Origin: Halobaculum sp. MBLA0143
GTDB taxonomy: Archaea; Halobacteriota; Halobacteria; Halobacteriales; Haloferacaceae
Reading direction: 5' to 3'
Length of the DNA stretch: 64,000 nt
Assembly: GCF_041361465.1 (NCBI RefSeq)
Contig: NZ_JBGKAC010000001.1
Coordinates: forward strand, 1,178,001 to 1,242,000
Shown: one piece after another, positions 33,175 to 42,446 of the stretch
How positions within the stretch are numbered: the first letter of the stretch is position 1
How the letters are laid out: each line of letters begins with the position of its first letter
The notes under the pieces: generated by a model
What the model saw: the letters and a program-made list of their open reading frames with translations, nothing else
Databases searched by the model: none
Told to the model about the DNA's origin: nothing
Made by a program: the position numbers and the translations under genes

Positions 33175-33954
33175 GGCGCTCGCCAGGAGCGCGTCGAACC
33201 GGTCGCGGCTCGCGGCCGCGTACGACCGGTCGAAGGTGAACAGTTCGTGCGTGACCGTCCCGCTCCACCCGTCAGCGAGCGCCGCCGCGATCGGTTCGAC
33301 GTCGATCCGCCCCATCCCGACCGGGAGGTGTTCGTCGTCTCCCGTCTGCCGGGTGTCCTGGAGGTGGACGTGATCGATCCGGTCGCCGTGGTCGGCCAGG
33401 AGTGCCGCCTGGTCGGCGCCGTCCAGCCCGGAGACGTAGGCGTGGCCGGTGTCGAGACACGCCGTCGCGTCCGTCTCCTCGAACAACGCCCGCAGGTCGC
33501 CCGCGTCGACGAAGGCCCCCTTCGCCGTCTCGGCGACGGGTTGGACGCCGACCCGGTCGCCGTAGGCGGCGAGCCGGTCGGCCGTCTCGCGGACCGCGTC
33601 CCACACCGGCTCGCGGTCCCACTTCTCCGGGTGCACCTCCGTCCCGAGGTGGTAGACGCCCCGCTCTGCACCGTACTCCGCGGCCGCGTCCAGGGCAGCC
33701 TCTAGCTCCGCGACCCCGGCCGCCCGGACGGACTCGTGTGGCGAACACGGATCGATCCGGACGGGGAAGTGGACGACCGCGTCCAACCCCCGGGCCGACA
33801 GCGCCTCCCGCACCCGGGCGGCGTCCGTCCGGTCGCGGGCGAACTGCCAGTCCATCGACAGCTCCAGGAAGTCGAACTCCTCGCGCTCCGCTAGCGCCAG
33901 ACACGTCTCGAAGTCTACGCCGTTGGCGACCGAGAACCCCTGTCTGAGCGACAC
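33118..33954 (-). CDS. Xylose-isomerase-like TIM-barrel protein
   Basis: A 278-residue protein from GTG 33954 (VSLRQGFSVANGVDFETCLA). The AP-endonuclease-2/sugar phosphate isomerase fold shows EFDFLELSMDWQF, DAVVHFPVRIDPC, RGVYHLGTEVHPE, VGVQPVAETAKGAF, ACLDTGHAY and DHVHLQDTRQTGDDEHLPVG, carrying the Glu, Asp and His metal ligands. It could be a sugar isomerase/epimerase or an endonuclease-IV relative; the substrate is undetermined. Its C-terminal 19 residues overlap the permease gene on the other strand. Confidence 0.87.
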   Translation of the reverse strand: MSLRQGFSVANGVDFETCLALAEREEFDFLELSMDWQFARDRTDAARVREALSARGLDAVVHFPVRIDPCSPHESVRAAGVAELEAALDAAAEYGAERGVYHLGTEVHPEKWDREPVWDAVRETADRLAAYGDRVGVQPVAETAKGAFVDAGDLRALFEETDATACLDTGHAYVSGLDGADQAALLADHGDRIDHVHLQDTRQTGDDEHLPVGMGRIDVEPIAAALADGWSGTVTHELFTFDRSYAAASRDRFDALLASASADVGAGRPRQQDDRDGT

Positions 33955-33998
33955 GGGGGCTCGCGTCGCCGGAGTCACTTGAACGACTGGGGCCGCTC

Positions 33999-36506
33999 TC
34001 ACTCCCCGCGACGGTCCGGTACCCGAATCCGGACCGTGGTGCCGTCGTCCGTGTCGAACGAGAGGACGCCGTTGAGCTCGTCGACCCCCCAGCGGAGCTG
34101 CCACAGCCCCAGCCCCCGGCCGTGCTTCAGTTCCGTCTCCGTCCCGCGGTGGAGCGACTCTAGCTCCGCGTCCGGGATCCCCGGCCCGTCGTCGGCGATC
34201 TCCACGACGATCGCGTCGTCGTCACGGTGTCCCGTGACTGACACCTCGTTCGCGGCGTACTCGACGGCGTTGTCGAGCGCCGCCGCCACCGCCGCCCGGA
34301 AGGCGGCCCGGTCCGTGACGACCGACACCTCCGCCGGCACCGCCGTCTCGACGGTCACTCCCTCCCGGGGCGGGAGCCGTTCCAGCGTGTCCGCGACCAG
34401 CTCTGCGACCGCGACCGGCTCCGGGTCGAACGCCTGCGAGACGATCCGGTCGACGGCACGGGCCCGCTCACCCATCGAGTCGAGCTTGTCCGCGGCCGCG
34501 AGCACCTGGCGGGCGTGGTCCGCGACGGCGCCGTCGGCGTCCGTCAGCGTCTCTGCGTGGGCCTTCACCACGTCGAGGTGGTTGCGGAGGTTGTGCCGGA
34601 GGACACGGTTGAACACCTCCAGACGTTGTTCGCGGCGTTTCCGCTCGGTCACGTCGTCTGCGACGCCGACGTACCGCCGTTCCTCGTCGGACAGCGCGAC
34701 CGTGTAGCCGGCCGCGGAGATCCACCGCAGCCCGCCGTCCGGCTGTCGCACCCGGAACTCGAAGTCGTGGCGGTTCCGCGAGCCGTCCGTGTCGACGTCT
34801 TCGCGGAGCTGGCGGAACTTCTCGCGGAACGTCTCGCGGTCTCGGGGGTCGATCCCGTCTACGAACGCCGTCGGGTCCTCGTACAGCTCCGCGATACTCC
34901 GTCCCCACACGTCCTCGTAGGCGGGGTTGACGTACGACAGCGCCGAGAAGTCCGGCTCCGCGAGGTAGATCACCTCGTCGATCCGGTCGACGATCAGCCG
35001 GAAGCGACGCTCGCTCTCTCTGACGGCTCGTTCCCGTTCGACCCGGGCGAGGGCGGTGGTGACGTGGTCCGCCAGCGCCTGGGCCAGCTCCAACACCGTC
35101 TCACCGACGCTGTGGTCCGCTCGACTGCCGGCGACCAACAGCCCGTGGTCGCCGAGCGGCAGAGTGACGGCCGTCTCGAACGCGCCTGTCGGCTCCGTCG
35201 CCGCCTGGACGGGCGACTCTCGTTGGAACAGGTCGTACTCGATCTCCCCGAGCTGGAACTCCGAGGGGGTGACCCCCTCCGTCGCGGCCGCCACCTCCGG
35301 CTCCTCGCCGGCGGTCTCGTGGAGCCAACAGGCCGCAGCCGGCAGCCCCGTCACCTCCGTCGCCGTCTCGACTGCTACCTCCGCCACCTCCGTCGGGGCC
35401 ACGGCCGTCTGCATCTCCTCGCTGGCGCGAGCGAGCGCCTCGACGGCCTGCTCGCGGCGCCGCCGCTCCGTCACGTCCCGGTGGACGGAGATGGTCACCG
35501 TCCGGCCCTCGATCTCGGCGGCCGTCACCTTGATCTCCAGCCGCCGGCGCCGCCCGTCGCCCGTCTCCGCCACCCACTCGACCAGCTCCGAGCCGCCGCT
35601 CTCGGCGACACGTCTGTTGATCTCGCGGGACCGTTCCGGCGTGAACCCGTCGTCCGTGTCGCTCAACCCCGCGACCCCTTGCTCGCGGATCGCCGCGAGG
35701 CTGTCGTAGCCGACGAGATCGAGGTACGCCTGGTTGGCGTCGACGATCTCCAGCGTCTCCGGGTCCAGAATGGCGATCGCGTCCTGGACGCTCTCGAAGA
35801 TCTGTTCGTACTCCCGGCGGCGACGCTTCCGTTCCGTCACGTCACGCTGGAGCGAGAACACCCGTCGTCGGCCGTCGACCCGTTCGGGAACGAGCGTCGC
35901 CTCCAGCCACACTGGCTCGCCGTCGGCCCGTTCGGCCCGCCACTCGACAGTGCGGGGCTCCCCCTCGGCGGCGACGGACTCGATCAGCTCCCACGCCCGC
36001 TCGGCCGTGTACCCCTCGTCGCCCGCCGACAGCCCCGCGATCCCCTGCTCGCGGATCGCCGCGAGACTGTCGTACCCCAGGGTCTCCAGGTAGCTCTGGT
36101 TCACGTCCACGAACCGGCGGTCCTCCGGGTCGAACACGTTGATCCCGTCGTTGACGATGTCGAACAGCCGCTCGTACCCTTCCGGGTACTCCGTGGCGGC
36201 CTCGGAGACGACCGACGCCAGCCGCTCGTGTGCGGTCGCCGGCGCCTCCACGAGCAGGGCACGCGGGAGCCACTCCCGGGCTAGCCCGGCCTCCACCGCC
36301 GCGACGCCTCGCTCACCCGGCGGGTCGGCGACCGCGACGACCGGTCCGTCGTCGGGGGCACCCTCGGCGTCGAGCCGAGCGGCGTCGACGAGCAGACAGT
36401 CGGCTGTCGCGGGCTCGGTCGGCGACACTGCAGAGCGCTCTCCCAGTGGTCCGAGAGAGACACCCACCGTCGCGACCGACAGCCGTCTCTTTTCGCCTCC
36501 TGCCAT
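33999..36506 (-). CDS. Multi-PAS/GAF sensor histidine kinase
   Basis: An 835-residue soluble kinase from ATG 36506 (MAGGEKRRLSVATVGVSLGP). After an N-terminal receiver-like region come PAS1 (about 105-220), PAS2 (about 225-345), both with DSLAAIREQG and a DVTERKRR/DVTERRRR PAC end, then GAF (about 355-490) and PAS3 (about 500-620). The dimerisation helix has NRVLRHNLRNHLDVVKAHAE with the phospho-acceptor His at about 638. The HATPase has the N box DNAVEYAANEVS, G1 DDGPGIPD and G2 GRGLGLWQLR. No membrane segment. It senses an intracellular or redox/ligand signal; the response regulator is not in the window. Confidence 0.92.
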   Translation of the reverse strand: MAGGEKRRLSVATVGVSLGPLGERSAVSPTEPATADCLLVDAARLDAEGAPDDGPVVAVADPPGERGVAAVEAGLAREWLPRALLVEAPATAHERLASVVSEAATEYPEGYERLFDIVNDGINVFDPEDRRFVDVNQSYLETLGYDSLAAIREQGIAGLSAGDEGYTAERAWELIESVAAEGEPRTVEWRAERADGEPVWLEATLVPERVDGRRRVFSLQRDVTERKRRRREYEQIFESVQDAIAILDPETLEIVDANQAYLDLVGYDSLAAIREQGVAGLSDTDDGFTPERSREINRRVAESGGSELVEWVAETGDGRRRRLEIKVTAAEIEGRTVTISVHRDVTERRRREQAVEALARASEEMQTAVAPTEVAEVAVETATEVTGLPAAACWLHETAGEEPEVAAATEGVTPSEFQLGEIEYDLFQRESPVQAATEPTGAFETAVTLPLGDHGLLVAGSRADHSVGETVLELAQALADHVTTALARVERERAVRESERRFRLIVDRIDEVIYLAEPDFSALSYVNPAYEDVWGRSIAELYEDPTAFVDGIDPRDRETFREKFRQLREDVDTDGSRNRHDFEFRVRQPDGGLRWISAAGYTVALSDEERRYVGVADDVTERKRREQRLEVFNRVLRHNLRNHLDVVKAHAETLTDADGAVADHARQVLAAADKLDSMGERARAVDRIVSQAFDPEPVAVAELVADTLERLPPREGVTVETAVPAEVSVVTDRAAFRAAVAAALDNAVEYAANEVSVTGHRDDDAIVVEIADDGPGIPDAELESLHRGTETELKHGRGLGLWQLRWGVDELNGVLSFDTDDGTTVRIRVPDRRGE

Positions 36507-36551
36507 CGATTTCCCCTTGGGACTTTCGGCAAAAAGCTGTTGGCATTCGAC

Positions 36552-36593
36552 CACGCTCTCGAGCGTGTAACTGCTCGACGCCGTCGAGCAGTT
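36552..36593 (-). terminator. Two adjacent hairpins between transducer and kinase genes
   Basis: In the 98-bp gap, cacgctc (36552-36558) pairs with gagcgtg (36561-36567), and aactgctcgac (36569-36579) pairs perfectly over 11 bases with gtcgagcagtt (36583-36593) around gcc. These lie just after the transducer stop on the minus strand and before the kinase start. They may terminate or attenuate transcription, or cap the kinase mRNA. Confidence 0.5.
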
Positions 36594-36604
36594 CCAGCCG
36601 GCGC

Positions 36605-38092
36605 TCACCCCCCGTCCGTGGGTGTCGTCGCCGGGCTCGTCGCGTCTGTCCCCGTCCGGTCGTCGCCGGCCTCGGCGTCGTCAAGGAACGACCGGGCGCG
36701 GTCGAGGCTGTCCGTGATCGCCTCCACCTGCTCCACCTGGCGGCGGTTGGCGGCCGCGATCTCGTCGATCTCCGTCGAGACGTCGTCGGCGGCCGTCGCC
36801 GCCTCCGTCACCATTCCCGCGATCTGTTCCGTGGAGGCCGCCTGGTCGTCCGTCGCGGCCGCGACCTCCTCTGCTCCCTCGGCCGTCTCCGTCGCCCGGT
36901 CGACGATCGTCCCGAACGTGTCGCGTGCCGTCTCGATCTGTCGCATCCCGTCGTGGACGCGGTCGGCGGCGGTGTCGAGTCGGTCGACCGCCTCCGCCGT
37001 CCGGGCCTGGATCTCGTCTGCCTGGCTCTCGATCCGGTCGGTCTGTTCTGCCGTCTCCTCCGCCAGCGACTTCACCTCCTGTGCGACGACCGCGAACCCG
37101 TCGCCCGCCTCGCCCGCCCGCGCCGCCTCGATGTTGGCGTTCAGCGCCAACAGGTTCGTCTGGTCGGCGATATCGTCGATCAACGACACCACCTCGTCGA
37201 TCTCCGCGACCTGTTCGCGCAGCCGTTCGAACTCCGCGCTCGCGTCGTCGACGGCCGTCTCCACGTCCTCGACCAACGCCGCCGTCTCCGTCGCGGCGTC
37301 GTAGCCGTCCTCCGCCAGCGACAGCGTCTCCTCGCTGTTGTCCCGCACCCGGTCGGACTGGGCGGCGATCTCCTCGACGACCGCGCTCAGGTCCGCCACC
37401 TCCTCTGCTGCCTCCGCCGTCGTCTCCGCCTGCTCGTCGGCGAGATCACCGATCTCCGCCGTCCCCGCCGAGACGCTCTCGGCGGTCGCCTCCAACTCGG
37501 CGACGCTGTCGGCGACGGCGTCCGTCAGGTCGCGCAACACCGCCTGTTGTTCCCGGAGCGTCTCGGCCCGCTCCGCCAGGTCCCGTTCGCGGGCCACCCG
37601 GTCTAACGCCTCCGCGGCGCTGCGGCACAACACCTCCAGGAACCGCGCGTCGCGGCCGTCGAACGCCGACGGCTCCGGCGACCCGGACAACAACACCCCG
37701 TGGTCTCCCACCTGGACGATCACCTCGCTCCGGAAGACGGCGTCCGGGTCGTGGAACTCACCCGTGTCGGCGTGGTAGTCGTCGACCGAGACGGTCTCGC
37801 CCGTCTCGAACACCTCCCAGGCGACGCTGTCGGGGCCCAACGCCGGCGGTTCACCCATCTCCTGCTGGAGTGTCCCGCTCCAGTCTTCCGGGACGAGCGC
37901 CTGCCGGCTCTCGTCTAACGTGTGGATACCGGTCTGTGACAGCCCCAGCACCTCTGTCGCCGCTCCGAGCAACGCCTCCAGAGCGGCCCCCCGCGAGTCG
38001 GCCGCCATCATCTGCTCGATGGCGTCGTACAGCGTGTCTGTCGCGCCGAACTCGTCGGTACTCTCCCCACTTGTCCCGCCGACTGCTCCCAT
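36605..38092 (-). CDS. Soluble GAF-MCP transducer (Htr)
   Basis: A 495-residue chemotaxis/phototaxis transducer from ATG 38092. Residues about 15-165 form a GAF domain ([40 protein letters not shown]). The rest is the MCP signalling coiled coil with hairpin tip [19 protein letters not shown] and [17 protein letters not shown], which contacts CheA/CheW. No membrane helix or HAMP domain is seen, so it is a cytoplasmic transducer like other haloarchaeal Htr proteins. Possible methylation glutamates lie in the EETAE-type segments. The gene is divergent from the Liv importer. Confidence 0.93.
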   Translation of the reverse strand: MGAVGGTSGESTDEFGATDTLYDAIEQMMAADSRGAALEALLGAATEVLGLSQTGIHTLDESRQALVPEDWSGTLQQEMGEPPALGPDSVAWEVFETGETVSVDDYHADTGEFHDPDAVFRSEVIVQVGDHGVLLSGSPEPSAFDGRDARFLEVLCRSAAEALDRVARERDLAERAETLREQQAVLRDLTDAVADSVAELEATAESVSAGTAEIGDLADEQAETTAEAAEEVADLSAVVEEIAAQSDRVRDNSEETLSLAEDGYDAATETAALVEDVETAVDDASAEFERLREQVAEIDEVVSLIDDIADQTNLLALNANIEAARAGEAGDGFAVVAQEVKSLAEETAEQTDRIESQADEIQARTAEAVDRLDTAADRVHDGMRQIETARDTFGTIVDRATETAEGAEEVAAATDDQAASTEQIAGMVTEAATAADDVSTEIDEIAAANRRQVEQVEAITDSLDRARSFLDDAEAGDDRTGTDATSPATTPTDGG

Positions 38093-38101
38093 AGCACTCG
38101 A

Positions 38102-38127
38102 ATGCAGTCTGCATCACTGTAAGTATC
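38102..38127 (-). promoter_or_regulatory. Transducer promoter with 13-bp palindrome
   Basis: atgcagtctgcat (38102-38114) is a perfect 6-base inverted repeat with one central base. On the minus strand the TATA-like atactta (about 38121-38127) lies just upstream of it, about 29-35 bases from the transducer ATG at 38092, so the palindrome covers the likely transcription start region. Confidence 0.5.
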
Positions 38128-38196
38128 CCACGTCTCCGCTCGACCGGGGGGTCACACCGTGACCATTCAAGTGCCCGCTCGTTCGTAGGGTGTCGT

Positions 38197-39498
38197 ATGG
38201 CAACAGATGACGAACGGAGCCGGCGGGCGTTCCTGGCGGCGACCGGCGCCACGGGCGTCGGTCTGACGGCCGGCTGTGTGACGACGACGGACGAGGAGAC
38301 GTCGACCGACACGGAGACGGACGGCGGCGGCGGCGGCGCCGGCACCGAGGACGACACGCCGACGGCGACGGCGGAGCCGACTGGTCCGTACACCGTCGGG
38401 ATGGTGAACTCTCTGACGGGCTCGTTGTCCGCGTTCGGACAGCGAAACGAGCGCGGGAAGGAGCTGGCGCTGTCGGCCGTCAACGAGGTGGGGATCGGCG
38501 GCCGCGAACTCCGGATCGTCTCCGAGGACTCACAGTCACAGTCTCAGTCCGGAGTGTCGGCGGCCCAGAAGCTGGTCAACCAGGACGGTGTCCCGTTCCT
38601 GATCGGCGCCGTCGGCTCCGGCGTGTCGTTGGCGATCTACCAGTCCGTGATCCAGGGGACGGACGTGGTCCAGTTGAGCCAGAACTCCACGAGTCCGGAT
38701 CTGACGGACTTCTCCGGACTGTTGCGGATGTCACCGACCGGCAGCACACAGTCGGCGGCGCTGGCGGACATCGTCGCCGCCGACGGCTACGACGCCGTCG
38801 CGCTGGCGTGGGTGAACAACGACTACGGCCAGGGGCTCGCGGAGGCGTTCCGGGAGGCGTACGACGGCGACATCGTCTACGATCAGTCTCACGACCAAGG
38901 CCAGTCGTCGTACTCGTCGACCGTCTCCGAGATGGCCGGCTCGGACGCGGACGCCTGGCTGTTCGTCACCTACCAGCCGGAGTTCACGACGATGGTCCAG
39001 GAGACGTTCTCCAACGGCTACGAGGCGCAGTTCTACGGCGCCGACTCCGTCGCCGGGCCGGACGTGTTGGCCAACACCCCCGACGGGAGCCTCGCGGGGA
39101 TGAAGATCGTCACTCCCTCGGCCGCGGTCGACCAGGAGAACTACCAGAGCTTCGCGAGTGACTTCGAGTCCGCCTACGGGGAGCGCCCGACCTCGTGGTC
39201 GGCGTTCGCGTACGACTGCGTGGTGACCGCCGCCCTGACGATCGCGACCGCAGACGAGTTCACCGGTGCCGCGCTCTCGGAGACCGTCCGGGACGTGACC
39301 CGTCCGGAGGGGGAGGCGGTGTTCACCTTCGCCGAGGCGATGGACGTGCTCGGCGACGACGGCGATCCCTCCGACGTCGACTACCAGGGAGTGTCCGGCC
39401 CCATCGACTTCGACGAGAACGGCGACCCGGTCGGCTTCCTCCAGGTGCTCACGGTGGACGGCGGGGAGTACGTCCAGACCGACACTGTCGAAGGCTGA
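38197..39498 (+). CDS. livK: Branched-chain amino acid ABC transporter substrate-binding lipoprotein
   Basis: A 433-residue exported protein. The N-terminus SRRAFLAATGATGVGLTAGC has twin arginines and a lipobox Cys at about residue 27, so the protein is exported folded and lipid-anchored. A Thr/Glu/Gly-rich linker follows, then a Leu/Ile/Val-binding-protein fold: VGMVNSLTGSLSAFGQRNER, QSQSGVSAAQKLVNQDGVPF, AVGSGVSLAIYQSVIQG, VALAWVNNDYGQGLAEAFRE and GERPTSWSAFAYDC. The ligand may be an amino acid, amide or urea. It is first in a five-gene operon. Confidence 0.93.
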   Translation: MATDDERSRRAFLAATGATGVGLTAGCVTTTDEETSTDTETDGGGGGAGTEDDTPTATAEPTGPYTVGMVNSLTGSLSAFGQRNERGKELALSAVNEVGIGGRELRIVSEDSQSQSQSGVSAAQKLVNQDGVPFLIGAVGSGVSLAIYQSVIQGTDVVQLSQNSTSPDLTDFSGLLRMSPTGSTQSAALADIVAADGYDAVALAWVNNDYGQGLAEAFREAYDGDIVYDQSHDQGQSSYSSTVSEMAGSDADAWLFVTYQPEFTTMVQETFSNGYEAQFYGADSVAGPDVLANTPDGSLAGMKIVTPSAAVDQENYQSFASDFESAYGERPTSWSAFAYDCVVTAALTIATADEFTGAALSETVRDVTRPEGEAVFTFAEAMDVLGDDGDPSDVDYQGVSGPIDFDENGDPVGFLQVLTVDGGEYVQTDTVEG

Positions 39499-39499
39499 G

Positions 39500-40414
39500 A
39501 TGTCGGTCCTGGAGTACCTCGCCAACGGCCTGGTGTTCTCCAGTATCGTCGTGTTGGCGAGCGTCGGGCTGTCGCTCGTGTACAGCATCGCCGGCTTCGC
39601 CAACTTCGCGCACGGCGACACGATGACCGTCGGCGCCTACGCCGCGCTCGTCACGTTCGGCGCCGTCGGTGGCCTCGGCGCCGGCGTGCTCGGCTTACCC
39701 GTCGGCTTCTTCGTCGCACTACTCGTCGGCGCGGTCGTCGCGGCCGTCGTCGCCGTCGTCACCCACCGAATCGTGTACGAGCCGTTGGAGTTGGACTCCA
39801 TCGGACTGCTCATCACGAGTATCGGCGTGGCGTTCGTCTACCGGGGAGCAATCCAGACCGGCTTCGGCGCCGGCTTCACCGAGTTCGGCATCCAGGTGTT
39901 GCGGCCGATCGAGTTTCTGATCCCGTACGGCGTCCGGATCACGCGTCACGACGTGGCGATCGTCCTCTCGGCGGGCGCGCTCGTCGCCGCGACCCACGCC
40001 CTGCTCCAGTACACGGACCTCGGCCGGAAGATGCGCGCGACCGCGGACAACCCGGAGCTGGCACGGGTCGCCGGGATCCGAACCGCCCGGATCGAGCTGT
40101 GGACCTGGGTCGTCGGCGCCGGACTCGCCGGCGCCGGGGGCGTGTTCCTCGGGCTGTACAACCAGGTGTCGCCGCGGATGGGGTTCAACCTCCTGTTGGT
40201 CGTGTTCGCGGCCGTGATCCTCGGAGGGATCGGCTCCGTCTACGGCGCGATGCTTGGCGGGTTCCTGATCGGGACGATCAACCAACTGACGCCGTTGCTG
40301 TCGGATCTCGGGATCCCGATCGGGATCGAGTACGCCAACGCCGTCGCCTTCCTGGTGATGGTGGCGGTGTTGCTCGTCCGCCCGCAGGGCATCGCCGGGG
40401 AGGTGGTGTCGTGA
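39500..40414 (+). CDS. livH: Liv-type ABC transporter permease 1
   Basis: A 304-residue membrane protein beginning MSVLEYLANGLVFSSIVVLA, with about eight helices and the LivH family pattern: SLVYSIAGFANFAHGDTMTV, LEFxSIGLLITSIGVAFVYR-like stretch, TDLGRKMRATADNPELARVA (the EAA-like loop that contacts the ATPase) and ILGGIGSVYGAMLGGFLIGT. It starts 2 bp after livK and ends overlapping livM as GTGA. It forms the membrane channel with LivM. Confidence 0.93.
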   Translation: MSVLEYLANGLVFSSIVVLASVGLSLVYSIAGFANFAHGDTMTVGAYAALVTFGAVGGLGAGVLGLPVGFFVALLVGAVVAAVVAVVTHRIVYEPLELDSIGLLITSIGVAFVYRGAIQTGFGAGFTEFGIQVLRPIEFLIPYGVRITRHDVAIVLSAGALVAATHALLQYTDLGRKMRATADNPELARVAGIRTARIELWTWVVGAGLAGAGGVFLGLYNQVSPRMGFNLLLVVFAAVILGGIGSVYGAMLGGFLIGTINQLTPLLSDLGIPIGIEYANAVAFLVMVAVLLVRPQGIAGEVVS

Positions 40415-41586
40415 CGGACGGCGACACGCTCGGCGACCGGATCCGGCGACTCACCCGGGCCGAACGAGGGGTGGCGGTGTTCGTCGTCGGGCTCGTCGGG
40501 GTGTTGCTCGCCGGCACCCTCGGGGGTGTGTTCGGTCCGACGTACGTCCTCTACCTCCTCGGCTTGGTGGGGATGTACGTCCTGTTGTCGTTCGGGCTGA
40601 ACGTCCAGTGGGGGTACGCCGGGCTGATCAACTTCTCCGTGGCGGCGTTCTTCGGACTGGGTGCCTACGGGACGGCGCTCCTGACCGCGGACAACTCCCC
40701 CATCGCCGGCGGTGTGAGTCCGGTCGTCGGCTTGGTCGTCGGGTTGGGGTTGGCGGCGGTGTTGGCGGTCGCCATCGGGATTCCGACGCTCCGGCTCCGG
40801 ACGGACTACCTCGCCATCGCCTCGCTGGGGCTGGCGGAGGTGGTGCGGCTCGTCGTCCGCAACGAGCGGCAGTGGACGAACGGCAGCGCAGGGCTCCGAG
40901 GGATCCCGGGCTTCTTCGAGGGGTGGCCCGTGTTGGCGCAACTCCCGGAGACGCTGCCGGGACTGCGCGTAGAGGTCGTCCCCGGCAGTCCGATATTCGT
41001 CCAGACGCCGTTCTGGCAGGCGGCGCTCAACGTCGGGCTCGTGTTCGTGTTCGTCGCCGTCACCTACCTCCTGCTCCGTCGGCTCCACCGGTCGCCGTGG
41101 GGCCGCGTCCTGCGGACGATCCGGTCGGACGAGGATCTCGCGGCGGCGCTGGGGCGCGACACCTACCGGTTCAAGATGCAGGCGTTCGTGCTCGGGAGCG
41201 TGATCGCGGCGCTGGCGGGGGTGTTCTACGCCCACCTCAACCTGTTCGTCTCCCCCGGCGACCTGGAGCCGATCAACACGTTCTACGTCTGGATCGCGGT
41301 GATCCTCGGCGGCAGCGGCTCCAATCGTGGAGCGATGTTTGGCGGGTTCGTCGTGATCGCCATCCGGGAGGGCACCCGATTCGTCGACAGCTTCGGGGGT
41401 CTCCCCGTCGACGTGGCGCCGCTGCGGCTACTCGTCATCGGCCTGTTGATCGTCCTCGTGATGCGGTTCCGGCCGGAGGGGGTGCTCCCGCCACAACGGG
41501 AGCTGATCTGGCCGGCCGCGCTCGCGGACGCCGAGACGCCGGAGCGGGGTCCGGACACAGCCGCCGACGGGGGTGACGAGTCGTGA
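40411..41586 (+). CDS. livM: Liv-type ABC transporter permease 2
   Basis: A 391-residue membrane protein from GTG 40411. It has LivM landmarks: LLSFGLNVQWGYAGLINFSV, AAFFGLGAYGTALLTADN, RLRTDYLAIASLGLAEVVRL, SPWGRVLRTIRSDEDLAAAL (ATPase-contact loop) and VIAALAGVFYAHLNLFVSPG, with about ten helices. The C-terminus (PERGPDTAADGGDES) is a halophilic acidic tail. It pairs with LivH. Coupled by GTGA overlaps on both sides. Confidence 0.93.
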   Translation: MTDGDTLGDRIRRLTRAERGVAVFVVGLVGVLLAGTLGGVFGPTYVLYLLGLVGMYVLLSFGLNVQWGYAGLINFSVAAFFGLGAYGTALLTADNSPIAGGVSPVVGLVVGLGLAAVLAVAIGIPTLRLRTDYLAIASLGLAEVVRLVVRNERQWTNGSAGLRGIPGFFEGWPVLAQLPETLPGLRVEVVPGSPIFVQTPFWQAALNVGLVFVFVAVTYLLLRRLHRSPWGRVLRTIRSDEDLAAALGRDTYRFKMQAFVLGSVIAALAGVFYAHLNLFVSPGDLEPINTFYVWIAVILGGSGSNRGAMFGGFVVIAIREGTRFVDSFGGLPVDVAPLRLLVIGLLIVLVMRFRPEGVLPPQRELIWPAALADAETPERGPDTAADGGDES

Positions 41587-42446
41587 GCGACCCAGATCAC
41601 GATAGCGGCGCGAGCGCCGACCCAGACCACCAGATGGACGCTGGAACGACGCTGTACGACGGAGCGAACTTGGACAAAGAAGACGTGGTGCTGTCGGTGG
41701 AGGGCCTCCAGAAGACGTTCGGCGGGCTCGTGGCGACGGACGACGCCTCCTTCCAGGTGGAACGCGGGACGATCACGGGACTGATCGGGCCGAACGGCGC
41801 CGGCAAGTCCACCATCTTCGAACTCGTCTCCGGCTTCTACGAGGCGGACGCGGGCACAGTTCGGGTGAACGGGACGGACGTGACGGACGCACGGCCACAC
41901 GAGGTCGCGGCCCAGGGGCTCGTCCGGACGTTCCAGACCCCCCGCAAGCTGGAGGGGATGACCGTCCGAGAGGCGATGCTGATCGGGCCGCGACAGCAGT
42001 TGGGGGAGTCGTTCGTCGCCGCCCTCACGCGCGGCGAGGCGATCCGACGAGAGGAACGGGCGAACCTCGCGGACGCCCAACGGGTGTTAGAGCAGTTCGA
42101 CATCGGCCACCTCGCCCGGGAGCCGGCGACGGATCTCTCCGGTGGACAGCTGAAGCTGGTCGAGCTCGCCCGGGCGATGCTGGCGGAGCCGGAGATTCTC
42201 CTGTTGGACGAGCCGGTCGCGGGGGTCAACCCGACGCTGGCGCGGGAGCTGCGCGACCACGTCGCCCGGCTGAACGACCGCGGAACGACGTTCCTCGTGA
42301 TCGAACACGACATGGAGTTCGTCATGTCACTGGCGGACCCCGTGATCGTGTTGGACCAGGGTAGCGTGCTCGTGGAGGGGAGTCCGGAGGCGGTCCGGGC
42401 GGACGACCGCGTGTTGGACGCCTACCTCGGAGGTGGAGAACGGTGA
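41583..42446 (+). CDS. livG: Liv-type ABC transporter ATPase 1
   Basis: A 287-residue ATPase from GTG 41583 with a 35-residue acidic His/Asp-containing extension before the core. Walker A GLIGPNGAGKSTIFELVSG, signature TDLSGGQLKLVELARAML, Walker B EILLLDEPVAGVNPTLARE and switch VIEHDMEFVMSLADPVIVL are intact. The GVNPT motif is typical of LivG. It energises LivHM. Coupled to livM upstream and livF downstream. Confidence 0.94.
   Translation: MSDPDHDSGASADPDHQMDAGTTLYDGANLDKEDVVLSVEGLQKTFGGLVATDDASFQVERGTITGLIGPNGAGKSTIFELVSGFYEADAGTVRVNGTDVTDARPHEVAAQGLVRTFQTPRKLEGMTVREAMLIGPRQQLGESFVAALTRGEAIRREERANLADAQRVLEQFDIGHLAREPATDLSGGQLKLVELARAMLAEPEILLLDEPVAGVNPTLARELRDHVARLNDRGTTFLVIEHDMEFVMSLADPVIVLDQGSVLVEGSPEAVRADDRVLDAYLGGGER

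Noticed and set aside
34515-36284. 589-codon plus-strand ORF
   Set aside because: It lies opposite the histidine kinase, whose motifs are intact; composition is that of a shadow frame.
38731-39621. Minus-strand ORF across livK/livH
   Set aside because: Opposite two well-supported genes and spans their junction.
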